A stretch of 64,000 nucleotides of DNA from Saprospiraceae bacterium. Lineage in GTDB: Bacteria; Bacteroidota; Bacteroidia; Chitinophagales; Saprospiraceae. This document shows positions 8,888-17,424 of this stretch, piece by piece. The stretch is from the NCBI GenBank assembly GCA_020628095.1, contig JAHDFP010000004.1, positions 124,001 to 188,000 of the forward strand. Reading direction: 5' to 3'. The notes under the pieces are model-generated. The model was given only the letters and a program-made list of their open reading frames with translations. It was not told where the DNA came from and did not search any database. Numbering within the stretch: the first letter of the stretch is position 1; every line of letters starts with the position of its first letter. The translations under genes were made by a program, and so were the position numbers.

Positions 8888-9937
8888 TTATTTCTCCTCA
8901 AAGTGATTCCAACCCTGTGCCTTGAGAGAGTGGATGTTCCCTCCTGTCGTATGTAGTTTTATACCATCCTTCTTATCCGTTACTTCACCAATGATATAGA
9001 CGTCAGGCATATATCTGATACGCTCCAGATCTTTCTCATCTATCGTGAATAATAACTCGTAATCTTCTCCTCCATTGAGAGCCGTGGTGATAGGGTCCAT
9101 CTGAAACTTGATGGCCATCAGTTGTGCTTCTTGTTTGATAGGTATCTTACCCTCTTCTAGATAGGCACCGACACCAGAGGCTTTGCAGATGTGCATCAGG
9201 TCAGAGGCTAGTCCGTCAGATAAGTCTATCATAGAAGTCGGTACGATGTTGTTACGTTTAAAAAACTTGATGGCATCTTTTCTCGCTTCTGGTTTGAGTT
9301 GTCTTTCGAGGATGTATTTCTGTTGCTCTAGGTCTGGTTGGACGCCGGGGTTAGACATATAGATTTGCTTCTCACGCTCTAGTATTTGTAAGCCCAGATA
9401 TGCCGCCCCGAGGTCACCTGTTACACAGATTATATTACCCACCTTAGCGCCAGATCTATAAGCAATTTCCTTAGGTGACACCTCGCCGATGGCGGTGACA
9501 CTTATGATCATCCCTTTAGTGGAAGAGGTGGTATCACCCCCGATAAGATCGACATTATATATTCTACAGGCTTCTTTTATTCCAGCATAGAGCTCGTCCA
9601 TCGCTTCTACAGAGTATTTGCTCGATAGGGCAATAGACACAGTCACTTGTTTTGGTTCAGCATTCATGGCATAGATGTCAGAAAGATTGACCACGATAGA
9701 TTTATAGCCCAGATGTTTGAGTGGAGAATACATTGGATCAAAATGGATTCCTTCCACCAGCATATCGGTGGATATCGCCAAACATTGATTATCTCCTGTT
9801 GCAATGATTGCTGCATCATCACCTATACCCTTGATCGTAGAAGAGTGCTTATTTTCTATACCCGTTGTCAGACGATCTATCAGCCCAAATTCGCCGAGCG
9901 TATTGACATCTGTGAAGTCTGTCTTTATATTATCCAT
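8888..9937 (-). CDS. thiL: Thiamine-monophosphate kinase
   Basis: Encodes 349 residues of the AIR-synthase-like kinase that makes thiamine pyrophosphate from thiamine monophosphate, the last step of cofactor synthesis. The N-terminus has the family's FGLIDRLT segment and the metal/ATP-binding GDDAAII (about residue 40). The middle shows STDMLVEGIHF, LIGGDTTSS, VTGDLGAAYLGL and IDLSDGLASDLMHIC, all standard ThiL motifs. It starts one base after the end of the pseudouridine synthase gene on the same strand, so the two are translationally close. No other thiamine gene and no TPP riboswitch is visible nearby. Confidence 0.95.
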   Translation of the reverse strand: MDNIKTDFTDVNTLGEFGLIDRLTTGIENKHSSTIKGIGDDAAIIATGDNQCLAISTDMLVEGIHFDPMYSPLKHLGYKSIVVNLSDIYAMNAEPKQVTVSIALSSKYSVEAMDELYAGIKEACRIYNVDLIGGDTTSSTKGMIISVTAIGEVSPKEIAYRSGAKVGNIICVTGDLGAAYLGLQILEREKQIYMSNPGVQPDLEQQKYILERQLKPEARKDAIKFFKRNNIVPTSMIDLSDGLASDLMHICKASGVGAYLEEGKIPIKQEAQLMAIKFQMDPITTALNGGEDYELLFTIDEKDLERIRYMPDVYIIGEVTDKKDGIKLHTTGGNIHSLKAQGWNHFEEK

Positions 9938-9938
9938 G

Positions 9939-10613
9939 CTATGAAGTTATCTTGTTATTAGCAATCTGCCAAAGTCTGTCTTTATCAGGAAGCGGTGCTT
10001 GGTAAGAACACGTCGTTTCCTTATAAGGAAAGGTTATACTATACGAGTGTAAAAAAATACTGCGGTCTTTTTGGCCTCTCCTCGCACCATATTTGACATC
10101 TGCTTTGATGGGATGACCTATATGAGCCAATTGCGCTCTTATCTGATGAAAAGCCCCTCTCACCAAATCGACACTTACTACTGTATAATTGTCTAAGGTG
10201 GCTATGGTATCAATAGAAAGGCCAACCGCTTTATGGTTTTTCTGTGGAGTATCTGACAAGTGTGCTTTGTGCGTTCTTTTATGATGAAAGTGATAGTGTT
10301 GCAACTCCTCATTTTTTACCTCTAATTTTCCTTCGACCAGAGCGATATAGTTTTTTCTTACTTTTCCAGTGTTTTGATGCTCCAGATAGGTCTTAGTGAA
10401 AGAGTCAGATTTAGAGATCAGTAGGGCACCACTTACGGGTCTATCTATCCTGGATAATAAATGGTAATACTGTTTACTATTAATTTCCTTAACTAATTTA
10501 ATCGCAGAACCTTGCTCTTCGGCTGTTCCCTGACTAAGTAGACCAGCAGGTTTATTGATTATAAGGTAGCTATCGGTTTCTGTAATTACAGAAAATGGCG
10601 CATTTTCCGTCAT
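9939..10613 (-). CDS. RluA-type RNA pseudouridine synthase
   Basis: Encodes 224 residues, a compact member of the RluA family without an S4 domain. These enzymes isomerise uridine to pseudouridine in rRNA or tRNA. The catalytic loop LLSRIDRPVSG contains the presumed nucleophile Asp57. The KPAGLLSQG opening and the VRGAFHQIRAQLAHIGHPIKAD segment (about residues 165-190) are conserved family features. Specificity (rRNA versus tRNA site) cannot be told. The start ATG overlaps the stop of the upstream 42-codon gene by one base (TAATG), and thiL follows directly, suggesting a three-gene operon. Confidence 0.9.
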   Translation of the reverse strand: MTENAPFSVITETDSYLIINKPAGLLSQGTAEEQGSAIKLVKEINSKQYYHLLSRIDRPVSGALLISKSDSFTKTYLEHQNTGKVRKNYIALVEGKLEVKNEELQHYHFHHKRTHKAHLSDTPQKNHKAVGLSIDTIATLDNYTVVSVDLVRGAFHQIRAQLAHIGHPIKADVKYGARRGQKDRSIFLHSYSITFPYKETTCSYQAPLPDKDRLWQIANNKITS

Positions 10614-10741
10614 TATTCGACTTCTTCGTAATCTATATAGTCTTGATCCTCAGGCTTATCTGAGTCACCTTGTATGCGAGCAGGGATAACAGATACTCTG
10701 TATATGAGGTATATAAGTCCTATTGTGAATAATATTTTCAT
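10613..10741 (-). CDS. Small single-span membrane peptide (42 aa, DUF4834-like position)
   Basis: A short minus-strand frame: an ATG at 10741, 42 codons, and a TAA that shares its last base with the ATG of the pseudouridine synthase gene. The N-terminal half is a hydrophobic segment (KILFTIGLIYLIYRVSVIP). The C-terminal half is acidic (DSDKPEDQDYIDYEEVE). This hydrophobic-then-charged layout resembles small Bacteroidota membrane proteins of the DUF4834 sort, but at this length the family call is a guess. The TAATG coupling, and a codon pattern that stays open to the very start of the next gene, support it being translated. Confidence 0.6.
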   Translation of the reverse strand: MKILFTIGLIYLIYRVSVIPARIQGDSDKPEDQDYIDYEEVE

Positions 10742-10821
10742 TATCAGTTAGTTATAGAGCGATATTTTAGCAAAAGTGAGACAATATTTGACAATTATCT
10801 TACACAAACACCTAATAACAT

Positions 10822-10852
10822 TTTTCTTTTAGCAAAATTAAAATTAGATTTG
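10822..10852 (+). promoter_or_regulatory. Predicted Bacteroidota-type promoter for a short transcript
   Basis: The -7 box TAGATTTG (10845-10852) is a perfect TAnnTTTG match. Exactly 19 bases upstream lies TTTT (10822-10825), three of four to the TTTG -33 box. The implied start is near 10859, reading towards the terminator at 10885-10915. No plus-strand gene lies in between. Confidence 0.5.
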
Positions 10853-10858
10853 TTTCGA

Positions 10859-10915
10859 CTTTAACACCCTTAAATATTCTATCGCCCCGTTAATTTTATT
10901 AGCGGGGTTTTTTTT
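10859..10915 (+). ncRNA. Candidate small RNA (about 57 nt), convergent to the ydbT-like gene
   Basis: The stretch from the predicted start to the end of the T run forms a minimal transcription unit: promoter, about 25 nt of unstructured AT-rich sequence, then a GC-rich hairpin and U tract. There is no ATG within it. Both flanking genes are on the minus strand, so the terminator serves no known gene. The RNA would be antisense to the 3' untranslated region of the ydbT-like mRNA. Existence and function are inferred. Confidence 0.4.
10885..10915 (+). terminator. Strong intrinsic terminator without an upstream gene
   Basis: The stem is CCCCGTTAA/TTAGCGGGG with one G-U wobble (10885-10893 and 10899-10907) and a 5-base loop, followed by eight T (10908-10915). 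The T tract is only on the plus strand. Neighbouring genes on both sides are minus strand. Confidence 0.85.
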
Positions 10916-10920
10916 ATGCA

Positions 10921-12429
10921 CTACATCCAATCTGCCTGGCTTTTCTCTATAGTATATATAAGTCTGTTTTTTAGCCTTAGAGCTATAGTACTGGGTATAT
11001 CAGGAATCTGTAATAATCCAGACGCCGTCATAATCCGCAAACTTGCCAATTCCCTCCTCCGCTGAAAAGGGGTACTTGTGAGACTCACACTTTGTATTTT
11101 GTATTGTTCGATTAGCTCTACAGAATGTCCAAAGGTGCCGCCCTTCACAGATAAAAAATGTTCTGATAAGCCATATTTTTTCTTTTTATAATTAAGAAAA
11201 GACGCCATAACCGCTACAACAAAAAAGACCAAGACATATATTAAATCCATCCAATCTTGTGAGAAAACAATAATTATAGTCGCAATAATAGCCGCCACGG
11301 TGCTATAATATAACCGCCTGAACAAATAATACCTATCCACTGATTGCCAGTCCATACTCTGAAATTCTTCAGCTCTGATACCATATAGATAATCTATGAT
11401 CTTAGATATATTCTGAGACGATAACCCGACAGCGACAAAAGTAGACTTGAGACTATTTTCTATGCTGGAGGCTTGTTTTAGGCCGATGGAATATATTCGC
11501 GCTAAGCCTTGTAATAGATTCTGAGACCATCCCACCATTTGTATCTTGGAGTCTTTGGCTGCATATTGTTTTCTATTAAACAAGCCAGAGTCTATGACGA
11601 AACCATCTCCCCGACGGAACATTCTTAAATTATAATATCGAAGAATCGTATTAATTATGGATATGAAAAATGAAACTATGAAAAACAATACCACCAAGAA
11701 AAGAACTATGAAAAGACTCCTAGCCACCTGCTGAAACACAGGCGTGTATTCTTCTAATTTTTCGACAACATTAAGACCAAAATCCTCTAGACTATCATAG
11801 ATATAAAAGAAGAAAATGATAATCAAACCTCCAGATCTAAGATGATTAGCCGTGACACCGACTTTGATAAGTTGTGGTATGGAGAGTCGGAATATCTCTT
11901 CTCTCACATCCTCCTCTACTTGCAACTCTTCTTGACTTTCATTAGTCGGAGCAATGACCCTATTAGAAAGAATATGGCTTCTTAGCCTTTTAGCTAGGTC
12001 TATATTCAGCGCATTGAGTTGTACTTCTTCCTTAGCACTACCCGCTGTGTCCATATTAAGTTTGACAACACCAAAGAGTCGATGGATGACATTCTGCTCA
12101 AAGTTGATCGACTGTATTCTCTCAAATGGAATTTCTAGTTTGGTCTTTCTGAGTACGCCCTTATTGACAATAATATGATCTTCCTTTAGATAAAAGTAAT
12201 ACTTGAAAAAAGCGATGATACTATATATAGCAGCTATCCCTGCTATGACCATTATACTATAGAAAATATAACCTCCTTTACTCTTAGCAGACCCACCTAT
12301 CAAAAAAGCGATGAATAATGGAATGAGATTCCTGACTATGACCTTATAGAGGTTATAAGTAATTATGAGAATGGCAACATACGATTGTCTAGTAGGTTGC
12401 GAAAAATCATGGCTACTCTTCTTCGCCAT
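10921..12429 (-). CDS. PH-domain (bPH2) membrane protein, YdbT-like
   Basis: Encodes 502 residues with several pairs of membrane helices and repeated bacterial PH (DUF304/bPH2) modules. Repeats are recognisable by KLEIPFERIQSINFEQNVIHRLFG (about residues 95-118), KDSKIQMVGWSQNLLQGLARIYSIG, and VELIEQYKIQSVSLTSTPFQRR near the C-terminus. Size and arrangement match Bacillus YdbT (about 490 residues), which works with a smaller YdbS partner. The smaller partner is the gene just upstream and overlaps this one by 17 bases. The family is linked to envelope stress and bacteriocin resistance in Gram-positives. The role in Bacteroidota is unknown. Confidence 0.85.
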   Translation of the reverse strand: MAKKSSHDFSQPTRQSYVAILIITYNLYKVIVRNLIPLFIAFLIGGSAKSKGGYIFYSIMVIAGIAAIYSIIAFFKYYFYLKEDHIIVNKGVLRKTKLEIPFERIQSINFEQNVIHRLFGVVKLNMDTAGSAKEEVQLNALNIDLAKRLRSHILSNRVIAPTNESQEELQVEEDVREEIFRLSIPQLIKVGVTANHLRSGGLIIIFFFYIYDSLEDFGLNVVEKLEEYTPVFQQVARSLFIVLFLVVLFFIVSFFISIINTILRYYNLRMFRRGDGFVIDSGLFNRKQYAAKDSKIQMVGWSQNLLQGLARIYSIGLKQASSIENSLKSTFVAVGLSSQNISKIIDYLYGIRAEEFQSMDWQSVDRYYLFRRLYYSTVAAIIATIIIVFSQDWMDLIYVLVFFVVAVMASFLNYKKKKYGLSEHFLSVKGGTFGHSVELIEQYKIQSVSLTSTPFQRRRELASLRIMTASGLLQIPDIPSTIALRLKNRLIYTIEKSQADWM

Positions 12430-12934
12430 GTTGTGTTTTTTTGACTATAAATTCTTTTAGTTCGTTAGCGGTCTCTGGTCTTATCCCTGGTATCATCAGG
12501 TCACCAGTCCCTCCTCCTGCGGTGAATACCTTGAGCCTCGATAGATTAAACTTGCGCTCTATAGGGCCCTGATCTATCTGTACATGCTGTACTCTATTAA
12601 AAGGTGTCGTTATGGTATAACGCCAGAGCCATCCCGACTTATAGACGATGTCTTTTTCTCTTAGGGCATAAGCCTTATACTGAAATCCCTTTATCGTCTT
12701 GATAAATGACCAAAGAACATAAAGCATCACCAAGAAAAAAGGCAATTTGTACCATATAGGATGCCACTTAAATGGTTGAATAAAGTAAAATGCCGTTACC
12801 CCAGCTACCATTATCAGCGAGGAGATAATTCTTCGCAGTATCAGCACATTGAGATAAGAGTCTTCTAGTTTTTGATATACCAGAGTGGATATGTCTGGTA
12901 ACTCGGTTATCTCTACTTGTGGGTTGAAGCTCAT
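12413..12934 (-). CDS. PH-domain (bPH2) membrane protein, YdbS-like
   Basis: Encodes 173 residues with two adjacent membrane helices (about residues 33-52 and 60-80). A single bPH2 module follows, marked by KDIVYKSGWLWRYTITTPFNRVQHVQIDQGPIERKFNLSRLKVFTAGG. This is the short member of the YdbS/YdbT pair; its reading frame runs 17 bases into the ydbT-like gene. It starts 3 bases after mfd ends, so it may be transcribed from the mfd promoter. Biochemical function is unknown. Confidence 0.85.
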   Translation of the reverse strand: MSFNPQVEITELPDISTLVYQKLEDSYLNVLILRRIISSLIMVAGVTAFYFIQPFKWHPIWYKLPFFLVMLYVLWSFIKTIKGFQYKAYALREKDIVYKSGWLWRYTITTPFNRVQHVQIDQGPIERKFNLSRLKVFTAGGGTGDLMIPGIRPETANELKEFIVKKTQHGEEE

Positions 12935-12937
12935 GGC

Positions 12938-15900
12938 CTAGGTTATCTCTTCTAAAATCTTTTCGAGAATTTTTCTACTCTGTTTCAGATTATTCACTTG
13001 ATCTTTGATCAAAATTAAGTGTTTAGGTGATTGCTTGAGTGTTAATCCATAATCTGGACCTTTGGTGGAGATAAATTTTATAAAGGAATTAAAGAAATCG
13101 GTCTCATAAAAAGCGGACTGAGGATTACTGACAAAATAACCTCGTAGTTTTCTATTCTTCAATGAAAACTTCTCTATACCGAATCTCTTGCATATCCATC
13201 GCAACCTGATACCATTAAACAGTTCTTCGACCTGAAAAGGAATCTTACCAAACTTGTCTTTCAATTTATCTCTAAAAGCAATGAGTTCCTCTTCTTTTTC
13301 GATCTTACCCATCGCCGTATAGATAGAAAGTCGCTCCTGTATGATCGATATGTAATCATCAGGGATAAGCATCTCTATGTCTGCGTCTATTTCGACATCA
13401 TAGACGTAAGATTTCTTTTCCGCGTTTTCTTCCTTAAACATGTCTTTGAACTCATTCTCTTTGAGTTCGTGTATCGCCTCTTCTAGTATCTTCTGATACG
13501 TCTCATATCCGATGTCTGAGATAAATCCACTTTGCTCTCCACCCAATAGATTTCCTGCTCCCCTGATATCAAGATCCTTCATGGCGATATGAAAGCCACT
13601 ACCTAGATCAGAGAACTCCTCTAGTGTTTTTATCCTTTTCCTTGCATCGCTGGTCAGAGTAGACAAAGGTGGCGCGAATAGATAGCAGAACGCTTTTTTG
13701 TTAGATCGTCCGACCCGACCTCTCAGCTGGTGCAGGTCACTCATGCCAAAGTGATGGGCATTATTTATGATAATCGTATTGGCATTAGGTATGTCTAGAC
13801 CCGTCTCTATGATATTAGTACATACCAATACATCAAACTTGCCCTCTATAAATTCTATAAGGGTCGACTCTAGCCTTTTAGAGTCCATCTGCCCATGTGC
13901 CATCGATACTTCGAGATCAGGACATAATCTCTTGACAATCGCCGTAATGTCGGGAAGCGATTTGACACGATTATGTACAAAAAATACTTGACCCCCTCGG
14001 GTGAACTCATAGTAGATCGCATCCTTGATTAACTTATCATTGAATACTCTTCGCTCCGTATGTATGGGTTGCCTATTCGGTGGTGCAGTTTTGATAACGG
14101 ACAGATCACGTGCGCCTAGTAGAGAAAACTGTAGCGTTCTAGGGATCGGTGTTGCTGTAAGTGTGAGCGTGTCCACATTGACCTTGAGATTTCTGAGTTT
14201 CTCTTTCGCCGCGACTCCAAATTTTTGTTCCTCGTCTATCACCAGGATACCTAAGTCCTTAAACTTTACATCCTTACCTAACAAGGCATGAGTGCCAATA
14301 ATCAGATCTAATTTTCCTTCAGATAATTTTTTGAAGATTTCCTTTTTCTGTTTTGCTGTCTTAAATCGGTTGACATAATCCAGATCTACACCAAACTTGT
14401 CAAGCCTATCCTTGAAGGTTTTATAATGCTGCAGAGCCAAAATTGTCGTCGGCACAAGTATCGCGGCCTGCTTACCTCCGATGATCGCCTTGAATACGGC
14501 ACGCATAGCTATCTCGGTCTTACCAAATCCTACATCACCACAGATAAGACGATCCATAGGATAGGGTTTTTGCATATCTTCTTTGACCTTTACTGTCGTC
14601 TCATATTGATCAGGAGTATCTTCATATATAAATGAAGCCTCTAGTTCATTTTGCAGATAACCATCTTCTGGAAAGGCAAAGCCCTTAGATGCCTTTCTTT
14701 TGGCGTATAATTTTATGAGGTCTTTGGCAATGTCTTTTATTTTCTTCTTGGTCTTTCTGCGCAGATTTTTCCATGCATCACCACCTATTTTGCTCAGCTT
14801 AGGTGCGTGACCTTCTTTACCAGAATATTTGGATATTTTATGAAGGGAATTAATACCGACATAGAGGACGTCATTATTGAGATAGATCAGCCTAACCGAT
14901 TCCTGCTCGCGTCCACTGATATTTATTTTTTCTAAACCCGAATACTTACCTATCCCATGATCTATATGCGTGACATAATCGCCTGGCTTAAGCTCTTTGA
15001 GCATCCTGAGGCTGATCGCCTGATCTTTAGTGAAGCCCTTCCTGAGATTATACCTATGGAATCTCTCAAAAATCTGATGGTCTGTATAACAGGCCACAGC
15101 AAGATCATGGTCGATATAACCACCATGTATGGCTTTTACGACGGGATGAAATACAACCTGTGCATTGAGGTCCTCAAATATGTTATAGAATCTTTCTATC
15201 TGTCGATTATTATCGGTGAATATGAAAGTGTCGAGTTTCTTTTGACTATTCTCCTCGATATTCTCAAGGAGTAACTTGAAATTCTTATTGAAGTGGGGCT
15301 GCGGAGACGCTTTGTATTTGATCTCCTTGTCTATGGAGATTTGTCTTTCTCCTGTTTTCAATAATATAATTTCTGAGGTCTCCAGCTCTCCGATAATCTG
15401 ATCAGGTAATATAAAGGCGCGCTCATCCAGTAAGTCGTCGAGTACACTGTCTTCTTCTGTTTTGATTTGCTTAGAATAGGCCTTAGCTTTTTCTGTGCAT
15501 AAGGCCAGATTCTCCACGAGCATCTCCACGTCTTTTATCCATACACAGACAGGATTCTTGAATACTTTAAAGAGAGAGACCTTTTGTTCTTGAGTGAATT
15601 GGTTACTGATATTGGGAATAATAGAGACACGAGCGATATTCTTTATGGATAACTGAGTCGTGGGATTAAATAAGCGGATACTCTCAACTTCTTCGTCAAA
15701 TAGTTCGACTCGGTAAGGCCATTCGTTACCAAAAGAGAATATATCTACAATACCGCCTCTGATAGAAAACTGTCCTGGCTCATAGACAAAGTCCGTCCGC
15801 TCAAAGCCGTACTCGACAAGCAATTCGACGATCGTATCTACGTCCAGAGATTCATCTTTTTTGATGATAATCTTTTTGGCCTCTAGGTGTCTGGGATCCA

Positions 15901-16306
15901 CGACTTTCTCAAAAAGAGCTTCTGGATAAGTTACTATAATCTCAGATGGATTAAACTCGGCATTGACCTTATTAATAGTCTCTGTGCGGATAAGCACATT
16001 ATTATTATCCAGTTCTTCGAATACACCTGGCCTTTTAAAAGAGTCAGGGAAAAAAAGAACCTGTTGCTTAGAGGTCAGATTGTCTAGCGTATTCTGATAA
16101 TAAGCAGCCTCTTCTTTGTCACTCGCGATAAATAAATGGGTATGCTTACTTTGGGTAAAAACGGCGGTAAGGACAAAGGCATCCTGCGCGCCTATTATTC
16201 CTGATAATAATAAACGTGAAGGCTGAGAACTGTCGAGCCCATGCACTATCTCCTGAGTCTGCGCCGATTCTTTGTATCTAATCAGCAGACCCTCTAAATT
16301 ATCCAC
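12938..16306 (-). CDS. mfd: Transcription-repair coupling factor Mfd
   Basis: Encodes 1122 residues, the size of Mfd. This DNA translocase removes RNA polymerase stalled at lesions and recruits UvrA. Visible in order are: the UvrB-homology N-terminus; a CarD-like RNA-polymerase-interacting domain (KPGDYVTHIDHGIGKYSG, about residue 437-455); Walker A GDVGFGKTE (about 587) and the DEEQ box (about 689) of the RecG-like helicase; helicase motif VI (QLRGRVGRS); and the TRCF C-terminal domain. The start MDNLEGLLIRYKES is sensible, with 42 bases to the preceding small gene. All key motifs are intact. Confidence 0.97.
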   Translation of the reverse strand: MDNLEGLLIRYKESAQTQEIVHGLDSSQPSRLLLSGIIGAQDAFVLTAVFTQSKHTHLFIASDKEEAAYYQNTLDNLTSKQQVLFFPDSFKRPGVFEELDNNNVLIRTETINKVNAEFNPSEIIVTYPEALFEKVVDPRHLEAKKIIIKKDESLDVDTIVELLVEYGFERTDFVYEPGQFSIRGGIVDIFSFGNEWPYRVELFDEEVESIRLFNPTTQLSIKNIARVSIIPNISNQFTQEQKVSLFKVFKNPVCVWIKDVEMLVENLALCTEKAKAYSKQIKTEEDSVLDDLLDERAFILPDQIIGELETSEIILLKTGERQISIDKEIKYKASPQPHFNKNFKLLLENIEENSQKKLDTFIFTDNNRQIERFYNIFEDLNAQVVFHPVVKAIHGGYIDHDLAVACYTDHQIFERFHRYNLRKGFTKDQAISLRMLKELKPGDYVTHIDHGIGKYSGLEKINISGREQESVRLIYLNNDVLYVGINSLHKISKYSGKEGHAPKLSKIGGDAWKNLRRKTKKKIKDIAKDLIKLYAKRKASKGFAFPEDGYLQNELEASFIYEDTPDQYETTVKVKEDMQKPYPMDRLICGDVGFGKTEIAMRAVFKAIIGGKQAAILVPTTILALQHYKTFKDRLDKFGVDLDYVNRFKTAKQKKEIFKKLSEGKLDLIIGTHALLGKDVKFKDLGILVIDEEQKFGVAAKEKLRNLKVNVDTLTLTATPIPRTLQFSLLGARDLSVIKTAPPNRQPIHTERRVFNDKLIKDAIYYEFTRGGQVFFVHNRVKSLPDITAIVKRLCPDLEVSMAHGQMDSKRLESTLIEFIEGKFDVLVCTNIIETGLDIPNANTIIINNAHHFGMSDLHQLRGRVGRSNKKAFCYLFAPPLSTLTSDARKRIKTLEEFSDLGSGFHIAMKDLDIRGAGNLLGGEQSGFISDIGYETYQKILEEAIHELKENEFKDMFKEENAEKKSYVYDVEIDADIEMLIPDDYISIIQERLSIYTAMGKIEKEEELIAFRDKLKDKFGKIPFQVEELFNGIRLRWICKRFGIEKFSLKNRKLRGYFVSNPQSAFYETDFFNSFIKFISTKGPDYGLTLKQSPKHLILIKDQVNNLKQSRKILEKILEEIT

Positions 16307-16348
16307 TGCCTTTATTTTAAAAAATACTTCTTGTGCGTGATGCCGCTA

Positions 16349-16504
16349 TTATGCCCAATCCATGGCATAGACGAACGCAGTGCCTACGAAAGGCAACATA
16401 ACCCAAAACCATTCTGGTAAGAAGATCAAAAATGCTATCATAGCAACTAATGACACCATAAAGTAAAGCCAATAAGTCTTAGTAGAGTTCTTTTCTGTGT
16501 TCAT
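16349..16504 (-). CDS. Small two-helix membrane peptide (51 aa)
   Basis: Using the ATG at 16504 the product is 51 residues. A short polar N-terminus (MNTEKNSTKTYW) is followed by two hydrophobic segments (LYFMVSLVAMIAFLIFL and FWVMLPFVGTAFVYAM). The frame extends further upstream, but that part reads antisense through the mevalonate kinase start and is not plausible coding. A perfect TAnnTTTG box on this strand (16526-16533) lies about 22 bases ahead of the chosen ATG and supports it. It precedes mfd on the same strand. Family not recognised. Confidence 0.6.
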   Translation of the reverse strand: MNTEKNSTKTYWLYFMVSLVAMIAFLIFLPEWFWVMLPFVGTAFVYAMDWA

Positions 16505-16525
16505 CCCTGTAAATGCATTGAAGCA

Positions 16526-16533
16526 CAAATTTA
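16526..16533 (-). promoter_or_regulatory. Predicted -7 promoter box for the small gene and mfd
   Basis: On the minus strand this reads TAAATTTG, a perfect TAnnTTTG. A T-rich stretch lies at the expected -33 position, but it is not an exact TTTG at 19-23 bases. The implied start is near 16519, 15 bases before the ATG at 16504. Confidence 0.45.
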
Positions 16534-16586
16534 GATAATCTACAACAAAAAAGGGGACGATAAATTGTATGTATTTTGCACTATTT

Positions 16587-17423
16587 ATGGACTTATCAGG
16601 AAAAAAATATCCTTCCAAGGTTCTTCTTTTCGGAGAATATACCGTGATCGACGGCGGTTCTGCGTTGGCGATACCATATCCGAAGTACACTGGTCAATGG
16701 AAATCCAGAGAATCATCCGACCTTGCTGGTTTTCTTTCTTTTGTGAAGTCGATAGAAGGTGTTAATATCCGTGAAGTGGAAAAGGCCATAAATCAAAACT
16801 GGATATTCGAGTCTGACATTCCTCAGGGGTACGGTCTGGGTAGTTCTGGTGCGCTCAGTGCAGCAGCTTATGACAGTTTTTTCCAGAAAAAAGAACTTTC
16901 CACCGATATGATTAAGGAAAGACTATCCGAGATAGAAAGTTTCTTTCATGGAAAAAGCTCGGGACTTGACCCCTTAGTCAGTTATCTTAACGCCCCTGTA
17001 TTATACGAAAACGGTCATTGCACATCGCCCGCCAATGTAAAACTTCCTAGAGACATATACTTATTTGATTCTCAGATGCGTAGGGACACTAAATACCTTG
17101 TGGCGTACTACAAAGAACAAAAAAATAGCGACGCTAATTTCCGATCTATAACGAAAGAACTTAGCGAACTAAATAGTCTCGTCATACATGCCCTTTTAGA
17201 ATCAAAAGAGACCCTATTCTATGATTGTTTCAGCGCGATAAGCCGACTACAGTATGATTCCTTTCAGAAAATGATACCTGGTCATATAGGCAAAGTATGG
17301 TCAGAAGGACTAAACTGTGGGAAGTATTATATGAAATTATCAGGTGCTGGTGGTGGCGGTTTTTTTCTGTTTTTAGGGAATCCAGAAAACATAGAAAAGA
17401 ACAAAATCTTAGCTATCAGCTAG
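16587..17423 (+). CDS. GHMP kinase, probable mevalonate kinase
   Basis: Encodes 278 residues from the ATG at 16587; an in-frame ATG at 16569 would add MYFALF, which does not look native. GHMP-kinase features are YPSKVLLFGEYTVIDGG at the N-terminus, the ATP-binding GYGLGSSGALSAA loop, HGKSSGLDPLVSYL (mevalonate-kinase-like catalytic segment) and a C-terminal glycine-rich MKLSGAGGGGFFLF. It would phosphorylate mevalonate (or a related small molecule) and implies isoprenoid synthesis by the mevalonate route. No other pathway gene is adjacent. Its stop codon is one base away from the stop of the convergent OmpA-type gene. Confidence 0.78.
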   Translation: MDLSGKKYPSKVLLFGEYTVIDGGSALAIPYPKYTGQWKSRESSDLAGFLSFVKSIEGVNIREVEKAINQNWIFESDIPQGYGLGSSGALSAAAYDSFFQKKELSTDMIKERLSEIESFFHGKSSGLDPLVSYLNAPVLYENGHCTSPANVKLPRDIYLFDSQMRRDTKYLVAYYKEQKNSDANFRSITKELSELNSLVIHALLESKETLFYDCFSAISRLQYDSFQKMIPGHIGKVWSEGLNCGKYYMKLSGAGGGGFFLFLGNPENIEKNKILAIS

Positions 17424-17424
17424 A

